A stretch of DNA of 64,000 nt, from the NCBI RefSeq assembly GCF_003096195.1, contig NZ_CP023004.1:2708501-2772500 (forward strand). The letters are read 5' to 3'. Position numbers and translations under genes: made by a program. The notes under the pieces were generated by a model, which saw only the letters and a program-made list of their open reading frames with translations, searched no databases and was not told the origin of the DNA. Of this stretch, positions 1 to 8,661 are shown one piece after another (position 1 is the stretch's first letter; each line of letters begins with the position of its first letter). The DNA is from Ereboglobus luteus. Lineage in GTDB: Bacteria; Verrucomicrobiota; Verrucomicrobiia; Opitutales; Opitutaceae.

Positions 1-3000
1 CCCGCGCCGCCGAGCGCGCGGGCGAAGGTGGTGTCGCTCGTGGTGAGCCAGCCGCCGGCGGCGATGTCCGCGGTGGATGCGGCCGCGCCGAGGTTGGCCT
101 CGTTGGCGATGGAGGCGGTGCCGCCGGAGACGATTTGCCACGCGCCGGCGAAGGTGTGCGCGGCGCCGTCGGTGGCGGCGAGGTTGACGGCGCTGCCGGA
201 GATGATGGCGGTGGTGGTGTCGTCGCCGGCGATGTTGTTTGTGAATGTGCCGCCGAATGCGAGGTCGAGCGTGGTGTCGGCGGCGAGGGTTATGTTGCCC
301 GTGCCGGTGGCGGCGTGGTGCGCAAGCTTGAGCGCGCCGCCCTCGACGACGGTGGTGCCGGTGTAGGTGTTGCTGCCGCCGAGGACGAGTGTGCCGCCGT
401 GGATTTTGTGGAGGTCTGCGGTGCCGGTGAGTCGGGTGTTGATGGTGGCGGTGATGGCGGAGTCGCTTGCGTCGCCCGCGCCGACAAGGATCGAGGCGGT
501 GCCGGAGACGGGAGTGAAGGTGAGTGTGCCGTCGTTGAGCACGTAGTCGCTGACGAGGAATTGCGCGCCGCTCAGCGTGACATCGCCGAGGGTGTTGCTG
601 ACGGTGACGGGACTGCCGATGACGGCGTCGGGGCCATAACCGAAGACGGCGAACTTGCCTTCGGTCCATGTCTTGTTGCTCACGCCGCCGTTGACGGTCC
701 AGTTGGTGTTGCCGCCGGCGGTGCCGGTGTCCCAGATGCCGTTGCCGCCTTCGATCTGGTTGTTTGAATGATTGAGATCTCCGTCCCAATAGATGAGGTC
801 GGAGCCTCCTTGAATGAGGTTTACTTGGTGGGCGGTTGCTAAATCGACCAGGAGGTCATTGGTGCCCAATCCGCTGCCGGTTGAATCGTTGAGTGCGTCA
901 AAGCTGATCGTGCCGCCGCCAAGCAGGTCGCCCGAATAATTGATGAGGCGGTAGACGCCAATGCCGAAGCCGGTTTGCGCGGTGACGTGCAGGCTCGTCG
1001 TGCCTGTGAGGGTGAGGTCGCCGGTGACGTTGATCAGGTCGCTGGTGCCGTCGGCGAGCCCGTCCACCGCGTTGGGCGTGCCGAGCTTGAGGTGGAGGAG
1101 CGAGCCGTTGGCGAGCGAAAGGCCGTTGAGGATGGTGAGCGTGCCGGTGGCGGCGAGGTTGCCGGGGGAGAGGGTTGCGCTTGTGGCGAGCGTGACGAGG
1201 CCGGCGAGGGTGCCGGTGCCGGCGAGGGTTGAGTTTGCCGCGACAATTGTGTCCACGCTGGAAAGGTGTCCGCGCAGGTCGAGCTTTCCGCTGTTCACAA
1301 ACGTCGTCCCGGTGTAGGTGTTGCGCGCCCACAGGGTCAAGGTGCCCGCGCCGGTTTTGGTGAGATTCACGCTGCCATCGGCTGCCGAGATGGAGTCTGC
1401 GTTATTGGCGATGGAACTGGCGTTGCCGATGTTGGCGGTCGCGTTGGCGCCGATGTCGAAGACCATGCTGCCGCTTGCGATGTAGAGGAAGCCGCCAGAG
1501 TCGTTGTCGATCGCCTTGTTGTTGGCGGCGGAGAGGGTTTCGTTCGCCCCAACCTCGAGAGTGATGTTGCCGCCGGCGTAAATCGCGCCGCCTTTTCCTG
1601 CCGCCGCAGTGTTGCCGGAGAAGGTGCCGGAGCCGAGCGAGAAGTCGGCACCGGAGTAAATTGCCCCGCCGGAGCCGCTGGTGGCGGTGTTGCTGGTGAA
1701 CACAAGATTGGCGCCGGTAATGGTGCCGCCTGCGGTGTTGTAGATGGCGCCGCCGGAGGTGCCGGCCACGTTGCTTTCGAATGTGATGTTAGTGCCGGTG
1801 AAGGTGCTGTTGTTATTGTTATAGATCGCACCGCCTGCGTTGGCAAAATTTCCGGACAAGGTTGTTGAAAAGAGGGTGACCGTGCCGGTGGCTGTATCGC
1901 TGTAAATCGCGCCGCCTGCATTTGCCGAGGAGTTGCTGATAAAAAGCAGGTTGGAGCCTGTGAAGGCACCTCCGTTGACCACGGCTCCGCCGAGATTTCC
2001 TGAATAGTTTTTGGAAAAAGTTGACGAGGTCACGACGGATGTGGCCGGAAAGGTTCCAGATACATAAGTGAACAGGGCGCCGCCATAGGACGAGGCTGTG
2101 TTGCTGACAAAGAGCAGGTTGGAGCCGGAGAAGGTGCCGGTGTAATTTGCGACCGCTCCGCCATAGCCGGCGTAATTGCCCTCAAATGTGCTCAGTGTCA
2201 CATCCGCCGATCCATAGGCATTGCGCATATAAATGGCCCCGCCCATGCTGCCGGCGGTGTTGCTGGTGAAAAGCAGGTTGGAGCTTTTCAGATTGTTGCC
2301 GTTGTAAATGGCTCCGCCGTCAGTCCTGGCATAGTTTTCGGTGAAGGTGCTGGAGGTGAGGACACCGGCATTGTTGAAATAGATCGCGCCGCCGCTGGTG
2401 TAGGCCCTGTTGTTCTCGAAAACAAGACCGGTGCCATCGAGGGTCTTTTCCGAATGGATGGCGCCCCCGGAATATTTGATGGCGGCGTTGTTGGTGAAGG
2501 TGCTTGAGACGATGGTGTCGGTGCCGCTCGATGCGGCGCTGAAATAAGCGCCCCCGTAAGTCGCGGCGGTGTTGCTGGCAAATAGCAGATTGGTGCCGGT
2601 GAACACTGCCGTGCTGTGGATTGCCCCGCCTCTGGCGTTGGCGGAGCGATTGCCGATGAAGGTGCTTGATACGAGGACGAGCATGCCGCTCCGGGCGTAG
2701 ATCGCGCCGCCATTGCCGTCGGAAGCGCTGCCGGCCGCGGTGTTGCTGACAAACATGAGATCCGTGCCGTGGACGCGGGAGGCGGGCACGTAGCTGTCGA
2801 CATGGATGGCGGCTCCGCCGAACTTTACGGCGTAGTTGTGCGAAAGCGTTCCCGATGCCAGGGTGAGGGTGCCGGAGCTGTTGACGATGGCTCCGCCGGT
2901 GCTGGCGGTGTTGCTGGTGAATACGAGTCCCGTGCCGGTGAATATGGCGTTGGCTCCGTGGTTTACCAGCGCGCCGGCCCAATTGCTCAGGGCCTTGTTG

Positions 3001-3320
3001 CCGGAGAACGTGCTTGTCACCAGCAACATTGTTCCTGTGTTAAAAACGGCTCCGCCACGATATGTGGACGAGTTATTGTCGAAAAAAACGTCGGTGCCGG
3101 TGACAAGGCCCGCGTTCTTGATCGCACCACCTCCATTGTAGCTGCTTTCGGTCAAACCGGCGAACGTGCCCGAGGAGATGTCTCGCGTTTGACCAGAGGT
3201 AATGTTCAATCGAGTAGTGTAGTTGGCCGCCGGCGCGCCCGCCGGGAGCGCCAGGCAAAGACATGCGACAATGAGCAACTGTGTTGCGGGAAAAAGGAGG
3301 GAAAATGACTTACGGTTCAT
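1..3320 (-). CDS. Autotransporter-like protein with Pmp-type GGAI/FxxN repeats and PATR strands (3' end outside window)
   Basis: A single minus-strand frame stays open from an ATG at 3318-3320 to the window edge, about 1,106 codons with no stop. The N-terminus (MNRKSFSLLFPATQLLIVAC...) is a signal peptide ending near APAA. Residues ~40-560 are repeats of the form FxSNTAxxxGGAIY, resembling chlamydial polymorphic membrane protein repeats (GGAI and FxxN tetrapeptides). After ~560 the sequence changes to passenger-associated transport repeats such as GAGTLTLWARNTYTG and GGTLVLGGSNTYTG, which form beta-helix passengers in autotransporters. The expected C-terminal beta-barrel would lie beyond position 1. 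It is probably an exported adhesin or surface-coat protein. No strong Shine-Dalgarno precedes the start. The plus-strand open frames across this stretch are shadows of the repetitive GC-rich coding sequence. Confidence 0.85.
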   Translation of the reverse strand, partial: MNRKSFSLLFPATQLLIVACLCLALPAGAPAANYTTRLNITSGQTRDISSGTFAGLTESSYNGGGAIKNAGLVTGTDVFFDNNSSTYRGGAVFNTGTMLLVTSTFSGNKALSNWAGALVNHGANAIFTGTGLVFTSNTASTGGAIVNSSGTLTLASGTLSHNYAVKFGGAAIHVDSYVPASRVHGTDLMFVSNTAAGSASDGNGGAIYARSGMLVLVSSTFIGNRSANARGGAIHSTAVFTGTNLLFASNTAATYGGAYFSAASSGTDTIVSSTFTNNAAIKYSGGAIHSEKTLDGTGLVFENNRAYTSGGAIYFNNAGVLTSSTFTENYARTDGGAIYNGNNLKSSNLLFTSNTAGSMGGAIYMRNAYGSADVTLSTFEGNYAGYGGAVANYTGTFSGSNLLFVSNTASSYGGALFTYVSGTFPATSVVTSSTFSKNYSGNLGGAVVNGGAFTGSNLLFISNSSANAGGAIYSDTATGTVTLFSTTLSGNFANAGGAIYNNNNSTFTGTNITFESNVAGTSGGAIYNTAGGTITGANLVFTSNTATSGSGGAIYSGADFSLGSGTFSGNTAAAGKGGAIYAGGNITLEVGANETLSAANNKAIDNDSGGFLYIASGSMVFDIGANATANIGNASSIANNADSISAADGSVNLTKTGAGTLTLWARNTYTGTTFVNSGKLDLRGHLSSVDTIVAANSTLAGTGTLAGLVTLATSATLSPGNLAATGTLTILNGLSLANGSLLHLKLGTPNAVDGLADGTSDLINVTGDLTLTGTTSLHVTAQTGFGIGVYRLINYSGDLLGGGTISFDALNDSTGSGLGTNDLLVDLATAHQVNLIQGGSDLIYWDGDLNHSNNQIEGGNGIWDTGTAGGNTNWTVNGGVSNKTWTEGKFAVFGYGPDAVIGSPVTVSNTLGDVTLSGAQFLVSDYVLNDGTLTFTPVSGTASILVGAGDASDSAITATINTRLTGTADLHKIHGGTLVLGGSNTYTGTTVVEGGALKLAHHAATGTGNITLAADTTLDLAFGGTFTNNIAGDDTTTAIISGSAVNLAATDGAAHTFAGAWQIVSGGTASIANEANLGAAASTADIAAGGWLTTSDTTFARALGGA

Positions 3321-4254
3321 CTTTTTTGTCTGCTTTGAAAAAAATAAGGACAGTTCGATTGTCGTGGTATATTTCAGAAGGGACATTCGGCCCAAGGCGG
3401 CATCCTGCCATTAAAATGGTCTAAACGATTAAACGACCTGCGTCCTGTGTGTTTTGGGGTGAAAAGTTGAAAAAATCTTTATTCGTTCTGGGTGAATGCC
3501 ATGGGGGATTTTCCGGATTGCCCGGGCGAATATGCCTTTTTTGGAGGGACGGCTGAATTGTTAAATGACATGAACCAACCAAGAATTTGTTAAAATATGG
3601 TTGTTTTATTTATATGTCAATATGACGGTGATTTTAATAAATTTTTTTAATAATTCATTGCCCTGAACATCGTTTTTTTAATTTCAGACGCTTTTATGCG
3701 AAGTTTTAATAACGAGCACTCGTCCTGTGACATCGTGTTTTATTGGACAGTGGAATAATTTTACTGCGCCCCGCCTGCGGGACATGGCAGGCAGGGGCGG
3801 TTGAGATAATTGGGGATATTCGATTTGTATAGTCGCTTAGGCGATTGGTTGAATCTTTCGGATGTGCCGGGGCAGTCATGATCTCTCCAGACGTTTCCGT
3901 CCTGATAAAAGATATTTGTGCGCAATAAGTTACGCCGCGAAAACTCCGCCGCGAAATGTGTCGTGAACGAAAGAATTGTCCGCATTTTTTACATGTTCAA
4001 AATTGCGGACAAATACCCCGTGGCGTTCGACACCGACGGACGTCGCTCACGGGTTTAAAACCCGCGTCACGCATCCGGCATCGCCGGGTTTGGGCTGAAC
4101 GGCTGTGAAATACCCACCTGATTCGCGCGCTAAAGATGTCGAACGCGCAAGCGCTGTCCATGGAGGCGTTGACGCAGGAGCGCGCGGTGAGAATCACCTC
4201 GCTGTGCAGCGCGTTTTACAACGAGCACATGGCGGAGTGGGCGCTCTTCCCGGG
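3321..4254. other. AT-rich intergenic region left of the mobile element
   Basis: No convincing gene. Positions ~3420-3760 are clearly richer in A/T than the surroundings and probably hold the promoter of the autotransporter-like gene, although I could not fix a -10/-35 pair. From ~4135 to 4250 one frame reads like a natural protein fragment (MSNAQALSMEALTQERAV... then AFYNEHMAEWALF) and stops making sense where the inverted repeat starts at 4255. This may be a gene remnant cut by the repeat; I give no function. Confidence 0.4.
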
Positions 4255-4340
4255 AACGCGGGCATCCTGCCCGCAATGAACAGTATTCAAAAAACGAATA
4301 CGCGGTCATCCCATTATTTTGCGGGCAGGATGCCCGCGTT
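4255..4340. repeat. Inverted repeat of the REP-like GCGGGCATCCTGCCCGC type
   Basis: Perfect 22-nt inverted arms at 4255-4276 and 4319-4340 are separated by 42 nt. Each arm contains GCGGGCATCCTGCCCGC, itself a near palindrome. A related arm lies at about 46349-46366 beside the recombinase. Repeats that translate as AGILPA/RMPAL are, as far as I know, dispersed in verrucomicrobial genomes; that is recalled knowledge, not tested here. Confidence 0.75.
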
Positions 4341-4461
4341 TGGTTCACGTTCAAGTCGCTAGTTCTAGCGGACTTAGTTGATTGTTAATGGTTTAGAACA
4401 TGCATATAAGAGCACGAATTGACAGGGAAGTGAAGCTAAAAACAGCGATTTTGACAACATT

Positions 4462-4494
4462 CTGGCAACCCAACTCTCTTTCCTAGGTTGCCAG
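4462..4494. other. Candidate left attachment or recombinase-binding site of the element
   Basis: CTGGCAACC (4462-4470) and its inverse GGTTGCCAG (4486-4494) flank CTCTTTCC (4476-4483). The right end next to the integrase has CTGGCAACC (46306-46314) followed by CTCTTTCC (46330-46337) in the same orientation, with 15 rather than 5 nt between the two words. The matches are short, so this is only a candidate att or arm-binding site. Confidence 0.25.
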
Positions 4495-4863
4495 CTATCT
4501 CGTTGCATATCCAGTAATTGGATTACTTTAATCAGGTCATTAAATATGGGGATTTTGTCCGGTTTTGCACGCCCTATTTTTCGATTCGCTCAAAATGCCT
4601 CCGGTCATGCGTGATTTTCGATCCCTGCCTCGATGGCTTGCGGGCGGCGGCGGTGTGCCTGGTCACGCCCGCCGTGTCGGCTTCGTGGTTTGCGCATTAC
4701 GCCACAACTCTCGGAAAACGGGGCGCAAAAAAACAACCGGACACAACGCCCAGACATCATTCGCTGGCTTCGGGCAGGGGCGTAACTCCATGTAGTTTTT
4801 CTTCCCTGTGGGTTCTATGCGAACGTGGCCCCATAGGCGCATGAAAAGCGTTGCTGTCAATCT

Positions 4864-4896
4864 GGAGCGCAGGCCGAGCTTGTCGAGGCCGAGAAC
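4864..4896 (-). ncRNA. Fragment resembling the structured leader RNAs of the element
   Basis: This 33-nt stretch matches 12541-12574, the 5' part of leader copy B, with three substitutions and a one-base gap. The match stops on both sides, so the P1, P2 and P3 pairing partners are absent. It looks like a truncated relic. The rest of 4341-5071 holds no gene I can support. Confidence 0.4.
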
Positions 4897-5071
4897 AGAT
4901 TGCATAGCAATGATACAATCTCGCGCGGGGCACGGCGCTTGCCGTCTCGGTCGAATACCGCCTCCAGAATGCTGCTTACAATGCGAACATTTGCTATTTG
5001 TGAATAACGAATCCACGCGTTCCCCAAACCACAAGGTAACGTTGCCGTATTCAGGTTCTCCTTGGTGGCGA

Positions 5072-5962
5072 TTATTCCCATCCCTTGCCCGCATACCATC
5101 GCTGGTTATTTGACTTGAGCGCAGGGCCTACAAATTCGCGCAGCTCCGCCATCAATAGCGGGAACTGATCTGGCGGTGTTTTGAGCGCATTGCGCCCAAG
5201 AAAGCCATGCCATTGAGCCTGCCGGGCGGCATCGTTCACATATTCCGACGTGAACGGAAGCAGTTCTCCTTCCATGACGGTTCCCCTCCGACGAAAGGTG
5301 GCTGAGAGGGCTTGATGCAGCATGCTTCCGTCGAAGTCGAATCGCCGGGATAAAAACCACAAATCATGAAAATCCTTCATGCGCGTGTTGCGCGGGCCGA
5401 TTGAAACGATGGCCTCGAATTTTTCCGCGACGACGGTGTAGATCGGATACGCGCGCACGCGCGGCGGCGGAAAATCCAGCAACACGGGAAAGTCGGTCAC
5501 TTCCGGCGCGGGCGTCACGGCATCGCCGGACCCAACGTCGATCTGCATGGGGATGCGTGCCTTGCCGAGCCACGCCGTTATGTTGATGCGAACGCCTCCA
5601 TACTCCTGTCCCTCGCGGATTTCCTCCGCGCGCACGGATGCCTCCTCAAAGTGCAGCCCATCCGGAGGCGCATTCGTGGCAATGATTTCTCGGAAGGCGT
5701 CAATTATGGCGTCGATTTCCATGTTTCCGAAGCCGAGGAAATCCACGTCCCTCGTTGGGCGTGGCACGCGATCATCCCACAGGACAAAAAGCAACGCACC
5801 TTTGAGAAGAAACCGGTCGGCATGTTTGGATTGTCCCAGTCGGTAGAGCAGGCGTTCGATGCAATAGCGCACGAGAATATCGTTGAAAGTTTCGTGTCTG
5901 GTGCGCGCCACGTTGAGCAAACGCGCTTTCACGGACGCCGGTAGGTTTTTTAGTTTGGTCAT
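5072..5962 (-). CDS. abiEii: AbiEii/AbiGii-family nucleotidyltransferase toxin
   Basis: Toxin of an AbiE type toxin-antitoxin / abortive-infection pair. The start MTKLKNLPASVKARL (5960-5962) is used because it overlaps the antitoxin stop codon as ATGA; the open frame continues further upstream but inside the antitoxin gene. Family marks visible: FLLKGALLF, then TRDVDFLGFG (the nucleotidyltransferase DxD-like motif), then RVRAYPIYTVVAEKFEAIV, where a conserved Glu/Lys pair lies. Length is 296 residues, normal for the family. AbiEii proteins act in the cytoplasm as NTP-dependent nucleotidyltransferases, reported to modify tRNA in related toxins. It sits at the left end of the conjugative element, a common place for such cargo, where it can stabilise the element or defend against phage. 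Confidence 0.88.
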   Translation of the reverse strand: MTKLKNLPASVKARLLNVARTRHETFNDILVRYCIERLLYRLGQSKHADRFLLKGALLFVLWDDRVPRPTRDVDFLGFGNMEIDAIIDAFREIIATNAPPDGLHFEEASVRAEEIREGQEYGGVRINITAWLGKARIPMQIDVGSGDAVTPAPEVTDFPVLLDFPPPRVRAYPIYTVVAEKFEAIVSIGPRNTRMKDFHDLWFLSRRFDFDGSMLHQALSATFRRRGTVMEGELLPFTSEYVNDAARQAQWHGFLGRNALKTPPDQFPLLMAELREFVGPALKSNNQRWYAGKGWE

Positions 5963-6558
5963 GGTAGCATTTCCAGATAAGGTTGCATGACGCGCGCGAC
6001 CCGGCAAACGTGGGCCGCCGCTGCCAGCTCCGACATGGTGAACTTGCGCGTTCGCCAACCTTCCCGCAGTGCTTCAATTGCCACATCAATGCCGATCTTG
6101 TTGCGAAATTTAAAACAATCGGCCACCGTTTTCGCCGCCGTGTAAACACGCAGTCTGGCTTGGCCAGAAATCTTTTCGGTCATCACACCATAATGGAGCG
6201 CGGCAGGCGAAAATCGAACATAACGCATGGGGGGATGCGTAATACGGGGCGTCCATGCTTTGCCGTCAATGGCCATCCAGACCTCACGGGGGCTTTGAGT
6301 GCCGATTTCGTGGAGGGCTAGGGCCGTGGTCAGGCAAAGAACGCCGTTTGGCACGCGCAGACATGCGATCTCCCAGTCGTGCTTTTCGTCGATTTCCGCA
6401 TCGCTTGGCGCATACACGCCTCGAGAAAAACGAATCAGCCGCCCGGCACGCACGAGCCTCCCAAGATAGGCTGTTGGCAGATTGTCTGCACGGAGATCGC
6501 GTGGACGCAGCGAACCTCGTTTGCGCGCAAGCTGTTCAATGAGTTTGGTCTTGGTCAT
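5959..6558 (-). CDS. abiEi: AbiEi-like antitoxin / transcriptional repressor
   Basis: First gene of the AbiE pair; its stop overlaps the toxin start by 4 nt. The protein has 199 residues from MTKTKLIEQLARKRG. Residues 1-55 form the winged-helix domain typical of AbiEi (RGSLRPRDLRADNLPTAYL, then RAGRLIRFSRGVY). The central part (LCLTTALALHEIG, VWMAIDG) and C-terminal part (KTVADCFKFRNKIG) match the AbiEi C-terminal antitoxin domain. AbiEi proteins neutralise AbiEii and repress their own promoter by binding inverted repeats; a candidate operator lies 17-36 nt upstream. The open frame could begin 54 nt earlier, but the chosen ATG follows the promoter-like AT-rich stretch. Confidence 0.87.
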   Translation of the reverse strand: MTKTKLIEQLARKRGSLRPRDLRADNLPTAYLGRLVRAGRLIRFSRGVYAPSDAEIDEKHDWEIACLRVPNGVLCLTTALALHEIGTQSPREVWMAIDGKAWTPRITHPPMRYVRFSPAALHYGVMTEKISGQARLRVYTAAKTVADCFKFRNKIGIDVAIEALREGWRTRKFTMSELAAAAHVCRVARVMQPYLEMLP

Positions 6559-6574
6559 TATGTTTCTAATACTT

Positions 6575-6594
6575 GGTAGAAAATATAAACTACC
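6575..6594 (-). promoter_or_regulatory. Candidate AbiEi operator
   Basis: GGTAG (6575-6579) and CTACC (6590-6594) form an inverted repeat around an AT-only core just upstream of abiEi. The position fits autoregulation by the antitoxin. The arms are only 5 bp, so the call rests mostly on position. Confidence 0.35.
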
Positions 6595-6718
6595 TAGGTT
6601 ATGCAACATCAAATAAAAACGCCTGGAGCCTCGCTTATTTGCATTGTCGGAAATTAATTTGAAATTCTGTTGACATAGTAAAATTTAATCCACAAAACAT
6701 ATTCAATCCTAACACGTC

Positions 6719-7267
6719 ATGCGCGATGATATTCACAAATCTGCACCGGTTAATTCCATGTGGCGGCGGTTTTTGAGGCATTGTAACCGCGAATCGGATC
6801 GTGACGACCGTGCGCGTGAAAGTGCGGAGCGGGCGCTGGCGGACGATTGCAATAAAGAATTTTCGCCCAAAATGCTCAATCAGTTATTGGAGCGATGCGA
6901 CAAACGGGAGGCGGATCTTTTCGGGAGCAAGCTCACTGGTCTTGAGGGTGATCATGTCATGGGGCAACTGTTGGTCAATCGCTTGAAAATGGCGGAGAGA
7001 ATGGGGGCAATTGATCGTGGCACTATTGAGCGGGCACTCGCTGAAGTAATCGCTGAGCGTGCTGAAAGCCAAGCGCGTGCGATGCGTGGTCACATTATGA
7101 AAGAACGCGGACGTGGCGTGGCTGAGTGCATGCAAGCGATCAATCGGCACATGGCCTCATTGCCTGTTATGGATTTTGCGCGTGACTTGATTACCAACTG
7201 CGGGCGATTGGTGGTTTCGCATAAGCCCAAACCTGTAGCTTTGGATGAAAATCTTTTATGTCAGTAG
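6719..7267 (+). CDS. Hypothetical helical protein, first gene of the QueC-like operon
   Basis: 182 residues, rich in Arg, Glu, Ala and Leu, and predicted by eye to be mostly alpha-helical (for example DRGTIERALAEVIAERAESQARAMRGH). No signal peptide, membrane segment or catalytic motif was recognised. The C-terminus ends ...DENLLCQ. The last codons overlap the ATG of the QueC-like gene by 10 nt, so the two are translationally linked and probably work together. Start: the ATG at 6719 follows a gene-free AT-rich stretch. It could be a partner, substrate or structural subunit of the QueC-like enzyme; the sequence does not say which. Confidence 0.65.
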   Translation: MRDDIHKSAPVNSMWRRFLRHCNRESDRDDRARESAERALADDCNKEFSPKMLNQLLERCDKREADLFGSKLTGLEGDHVMGQLLVNRLKMAERMGAIDRGTIERALAEVIAERAESQARAMRGHIMKERGRGVAECMQAINRHMASLPVMDFARDLITNCGRLVVSHKPKPVALDENLLCQ

Positions 7268-8661
7268 AAACTTCCCCAAACCCATTGGTGACAGTCCGAG
7301 CCGTCTTCTCTGGCGAAGGCTCGCATTCCCGTGTTCCGTCCGGGCAGATTCGTTGCGAAATTGGCACCAACGTCAGTTTGGTTCCAACTGAGTTGGAGGC
7401 TTTTTGTTTCAAGGAGCTTACTGTGCGAGACGAAGAACTGGTGTGTTTGGCGGGCATTGTTGCTTTTGCTGATCGCTTGGTGCGTCGAAAGGCGTCACTT
7501 GGTTGGAGTCGCAATCTTGAAATAGTCATGCCAGTGGCGGAACCGCGTTTTTGGCAGCAACCGGAAATCGTTGATACCTTGTTGGAAGCATTGCGTTATC
7601 TTACTGGAGACGCGTGGCGTTTTAAGTTCATTAAGCGCGCCGGACGTTTGCCTCGCGTGAGGCAGGCTGAAATGGATTTAGGGCAAGGCGAGTTCCAGGT
7701 TATTCCATTTAGCAACGGGATGGATTCGTTCGCGCAGTCCCGTCTGTTGCGAAAAGAAAGGCCTCACATATCGCCTATTCGTGTAACCGCTTGGAATCAT
7801 GGTTTGGCGGGCAGTCGAACCTGGCTCACCGATGCGGATGGAACCCGTTATCGACGTGTGGCCGTTCCAATAAAGTTTAGTTTCAAGGGAAACGCAGATC
7901 AGACGTATCGCACGCGCGGGTTTCTTTTTTCAGTGCTGGCTGGCTTGGCCGCGCACATGTCGGGAGCCAAAAGCATTGTCATTCCAGAAGCAGGGCAAGG
8001 CGCGTTGGGGCCGTCATTGGTGCCCGTGGGTGCTGAATCACCGCATCGTGGATCGCATCCCGGATTCAGCCGTCGGATGGCGGCTTTTTTTCGGGCGTTC
8101 TGGCAAAAAACGATTTCGTTTGAGCATCCTCAACTATGGCACACAAAAGGCGAAGTTCTTACCATGCTCAAGAAAGAGAATCTTCATGAGGGTTGGGAAA
8201 AAACATTTTCATGCTCGCGCGGGCAAAGAGATATTCGCACTGAGCGCCATAAGAAGATTCACTGTGGCATTTGCTCAGGGTGCATGCTGCGCAGGCTGGC
8301 GGTGTTCAGCGCGGATTTGCCCGAGCCCGCCGACACTTATATGTGGCCGGATTTAAGCGCCAGTTCACTGGAAGAGTCGCTTTGCGAGGACGCCCGCCGT
8401 CCTGTTTCGACCAATGATTGGGATATTGCAGTTCATGCAGTCATGGCCATGGAAGACCTCGCACGCTTAGCCAACACACCAATAACCCATCCAAAAATGG
8501 AAAACGCATTGTTTGATGCTTTCGGGAATAACCCTCAGCAACTGGCCGGAGGGGCGGAACCGCTTCGTCGGCTTTTGTTGGCGCATCAGACGGAATGGCG
8601 TAAGTTTACCCAGCAACTTGGCCCAGAATCATGGGTCAACCAACAAATTGCGCATCTATGA
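7258..8661 (+). CDS. QueC-like PP-loop ATPase of the defence-associated type
   Basis: 467 residues, about twice the size of housekeeping QueC (7-cyano-7-deazaguanine synthase). A PP-loop SNGMDS is at residues 152-157 (QueC has SGGxDS; the second residue is Asn here). A four-cysteine zinc pattern is present: C319, then C336, C339 and C342 in HCGICSGCMLRR, which is the QueC C-terminal signature. Large QueC-like proteins without the other queuosine genes occur in anti-phage operons (QatC of the Qat system, and some CBASS loci). The neighbours here match neither: no QatA, QatB or QatD and no CD-NTase. The gene overlaps the upstream small gene by 10 nt and the downstream XRE/IrrE gene by an ATGA. 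A role in ATP-dependent modification of a protein or nucleic acid is inferred, not shown. Confidence 0.72.
   Translation: MSVETSPNPLVTVRAVFSGEGSHSRVPSGQIRCEIGTNVSLVPTELEAFCFKELTVRDEELVCLAGIVAFADRLVRRKASLGWSRNLEIVMPVAEPRFWQQPEIVDTLLEALRYLTGDAWRFKFIKRAGRLPRVRQAEMDLGQGEFQVIPFSNGMDSFAQSRLLRKERPHISPIRVTAWNHGLAGSRTWLTDADGTRYRRVAVPIKFSFKGNADQTYRTRGFLFSVLAGLAAHMSGAKSIVIPEAGQGALGPSLVPVGAESPHRGSHPGFSRRMAAFFRAFWQKTISFEHPQLWHTKGEVLTMLKKENLHEGWEKTFSCSRGQRDIRTERHKKIHCGICSGCMLRRLAVFSADLPEPADTYMWPDLSASSLEESLCEDARRPVSTNDWDIAVHAVMAMEDLARLANTPITHPKMENALFDAFGNNPQQLAGGAEPLRRLLLAHQTEWRKFTQQLGPESWVNQQIAHL

Noticed and set aside
28-2803. Several open frames on both strands in the first 3 kb
   Set aside because: They overlap one continuous minus-strand frame with a signal peptide and regular GGAI repeats; the other frames have no consistent features.
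4663-5113. Overlapping open frames on both strands left of AbiE
   Set aside because: No domain, mutual overlap, and part of the stretch is a relic of the leader RNA; treated as non-coding.
6660-6718. A sigma-70 promoter (TTGACA at 6670) for the QueC-like operon
   Set aside because: No -10 hexamer at an acceptable distance; the nearest candidate is 22 nt away.
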